Below, piece after piece: positions 5,508 to 7,605 of a DNA stretch of 7,605 nucleotides (the stretch's first letter is position 1; every line of letters starts with the position of its first letter). This stretch comes from JBFHRB01 sp041591915. Its GTDB lineage: Bacteria; Actinomycetota; Nitriliruptoria; Nitriliruptorales; Nitriliruptoraceae. Made by a program: the position numbers and the translations under genes. Under the pieces are notes generated by a model that did not search any database, was not told where the DNA came from, and saw nothing but the letters and a program-made list of their open reading frames with translations. The stretch spans positions 1 to 7,605 of the forward strand of contig JBFHRB010000164.1 of assembly GCA_041591915.1 (NCBI GenBank). The letters are read 5' to 3'.

Positions 5508-6544
5508 ATCGCGGTGACGTCGTCCTCGGTGCCCATGACGACGAGCGTGTCGCCGACCACGAGTGGTGCATCTGGCTGCGGGTGGGTGTCCAGTCGCTCG
5601 TCGTCGGGGTGCTTGATCGCGATCACCGTGCACCCGAACCGCTCGCGGACGGCCGCGTCGCGCAGGGTCTTGCCCTCGAGCTCCGACCCCTTGAGGACCG
5701 GCACCTCCTCGAAGGTGTAGTCGACCCCGTGGCCGCCGACTCCCTCCAGGAAGTCCGCAACCACAGGCCGTGTGAGGATCTGCGCGATGCGCCGCCCACC
5801 GATGGTGGCCGGGGCGATGACGCGGTCGGCACCGCCGCGCGCCAGCTTCGACTCGTTCTCCTCGGTCTTCGCGCGACCGATGACGAGCAGGTCCGGGCGC
5901 AGGCCCTTCGCCGTCAGCGAGATGAGGACGTTGTCGGCGTCCCCGTTGACCGCGGCGACGAGCGCCTTCGCGGTGGCGAGGCCGGCCTCCTCGAGGACGA
6001 TCTCCTCGGTGGCATCGCCTCGGACGACGAGGTAGCCGCGGTCGTTGGCCGTCTCGACCTTGTGGTCGTCGGAGTCCACCACGACGAACGGCGCACCCTC
6101 CTTGTGGAGCTGGTCGGCGAGGTGGCTGCCCACACGCCCGAAGCCGCAGACGATGATGTGATCCCGCATTCTCGCGATGTCCCGCTGCATGCGACGCCTC
6201 TCGATGATGTGCCGGAAGTGCCCCTCGACGACGAACTCCGCTGCCGTGAGTGCCGTGTAGGTCGCGACGCTGACACCGGCCGTGATCAGCACGATGGTCA
6301 GGGCCTTGCCCGCCGCGTCGAGCGGCACGACCTCACGGAACCCGACCGTCGTGATCGTGATGATCGTCATGTACAGGGCATCGAGCGGGCTGACACCCAG
6401 GATGATCTGGTAGCCGACGAACCCCAGGAGCAGCACGACGAGGAACGCACTCGCGGCGTACCGGAGCCGGCGTTGCTCCGGCGGGGCCTGCGTGAAGCGC
6501 GGGTCCCTCGGACGCCGGGGGGCGCCCGGGTCGAGCTGCGACAT
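5483..6544 (-). CDS. Two-TM potassium channel with cytosolic RCK (TrkA-N/TrkA-C) module
   Basis: This is predicted to be a tetrameric inner-membrane K+ channel gated by a ligand on its cytosolic RCK domains. Of 353 residues, 1-27 are a basic, proline-rich cytosolic tail. TM1 is ~28-48, the pore helix ~53-64, the filter TVGFRE 66-71, and TM2 ~78-105. A charged linker (HIIERRRMQRDIARM) leads to a Rossmann RCK-N domain (~128-245) with GFGRVG (134-139) and Asp157 at the end of the second strand, the pattern for NAD(H) or a related nucleotide. Residues 274-353 form a TrkA-C domain ending VVGDTLVVMGTEDDV. This matches the MthK-type architecture. The oddity is Arg70, where K+ channels normally have Gly (TVGYGD or TVGFGE). 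The start is backed by GGGAGGGG 3 nt upstream, counted from its end. It lies 26 bp downstream of the DUF2804 gene and is probably co-transcribed with it. Confidence 0.9.
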   Translation of the reverse strand: MSQLDPGAPRRPRDPRFTQAPPEQRRLRYAASAFLVVLLLGFVGYQIILGVSPLDALYMTIITITTVGFREVVPLDAAGKALTIVLITAGVSVATYTALTAAEFVVEGHFRHIIERRRMQRDIARMRDHIIVCGFGRVGSHLADQLHKEGAPFVVVDSDDHKVETANDRGYLVVRGDATEEIVLEEAGLATAKALVAAVNGDADNVLISLTAKGLRPDLLVIGRAKTEENESKLARGGADRVIAPATIGGRRIAQILTRPVVADFLEGVGGHGVDYTFEEVPVLKGSELEGKTLRDAAVRERFGCTVIAIKHPDDERLDTHPQPDAPLVVGDTLVVMGTEDDVTAMRERFTRH

Positions 6545-6546
6545 CG

Positions 6547-6554
6547 CCCCTCCC
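6547..6554 (-). promoter_or_regulatory. Strong purine-rich ribosome binding site for the channel gene
   Basis: Read on the minus strand, GGGAGGGG lies in the 26-bp gap between the DUF2804 stop and the channel ATG. Its GGAGG core is 4 nt from the start, slightly close but workable. It is the clearest Shine-Dalgarno in the window and suggests the channel is translated independently of the upstream gene. Confidence 0.55.
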
Positions 6555-6570
6555 GTTCCGGTGCGCCGGG

Positions 6571-7494
6571 CTACCAGCGCGCCTCGTGGTCCTCGGTCAC
6601 CCCGGTCAGCCAGTCGATCGTGACCGGTCGCCCGTCTGGGCCGGGCAACGTACCGGCGTACCGCCCGATCGGCTGCACGTACCGGGACACGATCAGCCCC
6701 AGGCTCTCGTCCGCCGCGCGGACGCCGGCCGCCGAGAAGCGCAGCTCCCAGTCGTCACCGCCGACCACCCATGCACCGGACGCGTCGCCGAGCGGCTCGA
6801 GTCGGTCGACGCGGAGCGCGTGCGGCTGCCCGTCCCACCACACGACGTCCTCTCCGACCGTCTCGCCGTTCATGCCGGTCGAGGCGTTGAACCCGACCCG
6901 TCGCCCCTCGGCCATGCCGGTACCCGCGGCCCAGCGCCAGGTCGTGTCCCGATCCTGGCGTCCGGACGTCCAGTCGCTCCAACCCCCACCGACGACCTGC
7001 ACGTCACGCCCGCCGATGGAGATGCTTCCCTGGGCGGCATTGCCTGCGAGCTTGCGGGTGCTGTTCCAGCCTCCGCCCGGCGTCCGAGTCACGCACACCG
7101 CTGCGGTCGCCGTCTGGCACCGGATGCTCACGTGGACGTCATCGATGTCGAGGACGAGGTCGCCGCGCGGCTCGATGGTCAGGTTGGCGTGCCGTCGTCC
7201 GAAGCGAGAGGGCTGGCCCGGCCGCCCGACCTCGATGCGATCGTCGCGCACGGACTTGCGCTCCCACGTCCAGACCTCGTCGCCATCCCAGACCCACGCG
7301 AAGGCGGTGGCGAGGGGGCCGAGTACCACGATCGCCGCGCCAACCGCCGCATCCGGCCCCGCGGCCGCGGCGTAGTGCCAACGTCGCGCCCGACCGCCGC
7401 GGCGTGGCCGCAACTCGAGCGGGTCCGTGTCGAAGTCGCCCGCCGCGAGCACATCGGTGCTGACGTCGCCCTCGAACCTCGGGAGCCCGGCCAT
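6571..7494 (-). CDS. DUF2804 family protein of unknown function
   Basis: The 307-residue product has features I recognise from DUF2804: a tryptophan- and glycine-rich stretch GGWSDWTSGRQDRDTTWRWA (170-189), VGFNASTGMNGE (200-211), a late LIVSRYVQPIGRYAGTL segment (267-283), and the C-terminal signature GVTEDHEARW (298-307). DUF2804 has no established biochemical role. To my knowledge it is thought to be all-beta and distantly related to lipocalin-like CrtC/AttH proteins, which would suit binding a hydrophobic ligand. There is no signal peptide. The hydrophobic stretch at 48-68 is alternating and strand-like, so I read it as core sheet rather than a membrane span. The length is near the family norm and the gene looks intact. 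Its ATG overlaps the nucS stop as TGATG with no clear Shine-Dalgarno, so translation is probably coupled to nucS. Confidence 0.85.
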   Translation of the reverse strand: MAGLPRFEGDVSTDVLAAGDFDTDPLELRPRRGGRARRWHYAAAAGPDAAVGAAIVVLGPLATAFAWVWDGDEVWTWERKSVRDDRIEVGRPGQPSRFGRRHANLTIEPRGDLVLDIDDVHVSIRCQTATAAVCVTRTPGGGWNSTRKLAGNAAQGSISIGGRDVQVVGGGWSDWTSGRQDRDTTWRWAAGTGMAEGRRVGFNASTGMNGETVGEDVVWWDGQPHALRVDRLEPLGDASGAWVVGGDDWELRFSAAGVRAADESLGLIVSRYVQPIGRYAGTLPGPDGRPVTIDWLTGVTEDHEARW

Positions 7495-7605
7495 CAGAAC
7501 AGCCGCGGCGTTGCGTCGTCCTCGCCCCGGAGCCGTCCGAGGTCGACCTCCACGCAGTAGATCCCGCGGGACTCGGCGAGCACCCGGGCCTGCGGCTTCA
7601 CCGCG
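7494..7605 (-). CDS. nucS: Endonuclease NucS, C-terminal 36 residues, 5' end outside window
   Basis: Only the last 36 codons are present, read from 7604 to the TGA at 7496-7494. The tail KPQARVLAESRGIYCVEVD, followed by an LRG and a terminal RLF, matches what I recall of the NucS C-terminus. In that family, KPQAR-x-LA-x-x-RGI-x-C closes the nuclease domain, and a short C-terminal motif ending in Leu-Phe binds the beta sliding clamp. NucS cuts both strands at mismatches and provides the non-canonical mismatch repair of actinobacteria that lack MutS/MutL. The catalytic residues lie upstream of the window, so activity cannot be judged. It shares TGATG with the DUF2804 start. The fragment is short, so the call rests on one conserved stretch; another DUF91-type nuclease is the main alternative. 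Confidence 0.75.
   Translation of the reverse strand, partial: AVKPQARVLAESRGIYCVEVDLGRLRGEDDATPRLF

Noticed and set aside
4067..5571. Minus-strand open frames of ~300-340 codons opposite the synthetase and NUDIX genes
   Set aside because: Their translations are Arg/Gly/Pro-rich with no motifs, while the plus strand carries complete ANL and Nudix motifs here.
5453..7375. Long plus-strand open frame (640 codons) running across the channel and DUF2804 genes
   Set aside because: It is antisense to two well-supported minus-strand genes. Its translation is low-complexity and rich in Arg, Asp, Val and Pro with no domain, as expected for the opposite strand of GC-rich coding DNA.
6571..7494. DUF2804 protein as a membrane protein because of a hydrophobic stretch at residues 48-68
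   Set aside because: The stretch is interrupted and alternating, directly followed by a Trp/Asp-rich loop, and matches a conserved strand region of the family rather than a TM helix.
1..7605. Mobile element, defence island or CRISPR array
   Set aside because: No transposase, integrase, phage gene, direct-repeat array or tRNA is visible, and composition looks even across the window.

Overview
This window comes from a very GC-rich bacterium, most likely an actinomycetote. The coding is dense, third codon positions are strongly G/C, and several genes overlap by a few bases. The partial gene at the right edge looks like the C-terminus of NucS, the mismatch endonuclease typical of Actinomycetota and some archaea. 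I cannot name a genus. No rRNA, tRNA, CRISPR array, insertion sequence or phage gene is visible, so this reads as ordinary chromosome rather than a mobile island.

Layout, left to right. (1) Bases 1-721 (+) hold the C-terminal part of a medium-chain, zinc-type dehydrogenase. (2) Bases 722-861 are a short intergenic region that opens with a perfect 14-bp palindrome. (3) Bases 862-2145 (+) encode a probable exported lipoprotein with a C-terminal M15 (VanY-like) peptidase domain. (4) Bases 2189-4960, followed by 4957-5496 (+), form a tight run: gpmA, hemQ/chdC, an acyl-CoA synthetase-like enzyme and a NUDIX hydrolase. Gaps or overlaps are +4 nt, GTGA and ATGA, so this is almost certainly one operon. 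(5) On the minus strand, read right to left, are the end of nucS (7605-7494), a DUF2804 protein (7494-6571) and a two-TM potassium channel with a cytosolic RCK/TrkA module (6544-5483). nucS and the DUF2804 gene are joined by TGATG. The channel gene converges on the NUDIX gene, and their 3' ends overlap by 14 bp.

The plus-strand operon mixes central metabolism (phosphoglycerate mutase), the last step of coproporphyrin-dependent heme synthesis (HemQ), CoA-thioester formation and nucleotide clean-up. They look like housekeeping neighbours rather than one dedicated pathway. The M15 protein probably acts on peptidoglycan outside the membrane. The minus-strand set pairs DNA mismatch repair with an uncharacterised DUF2804 protein and an ion channel, and I see no established functional link among them.

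I did not find a convincing new multi-gene system. The points most worth checking are the arginine in the channel's selectivity filter (TVGFRE), the altered coproheme-propionate residues in a HemQ that aligns with the Firmicutes type, the undescribed middle domain of the M15 lipoprotein, the palindrome at 721-734, and the nucS-DUF2804 coupling.
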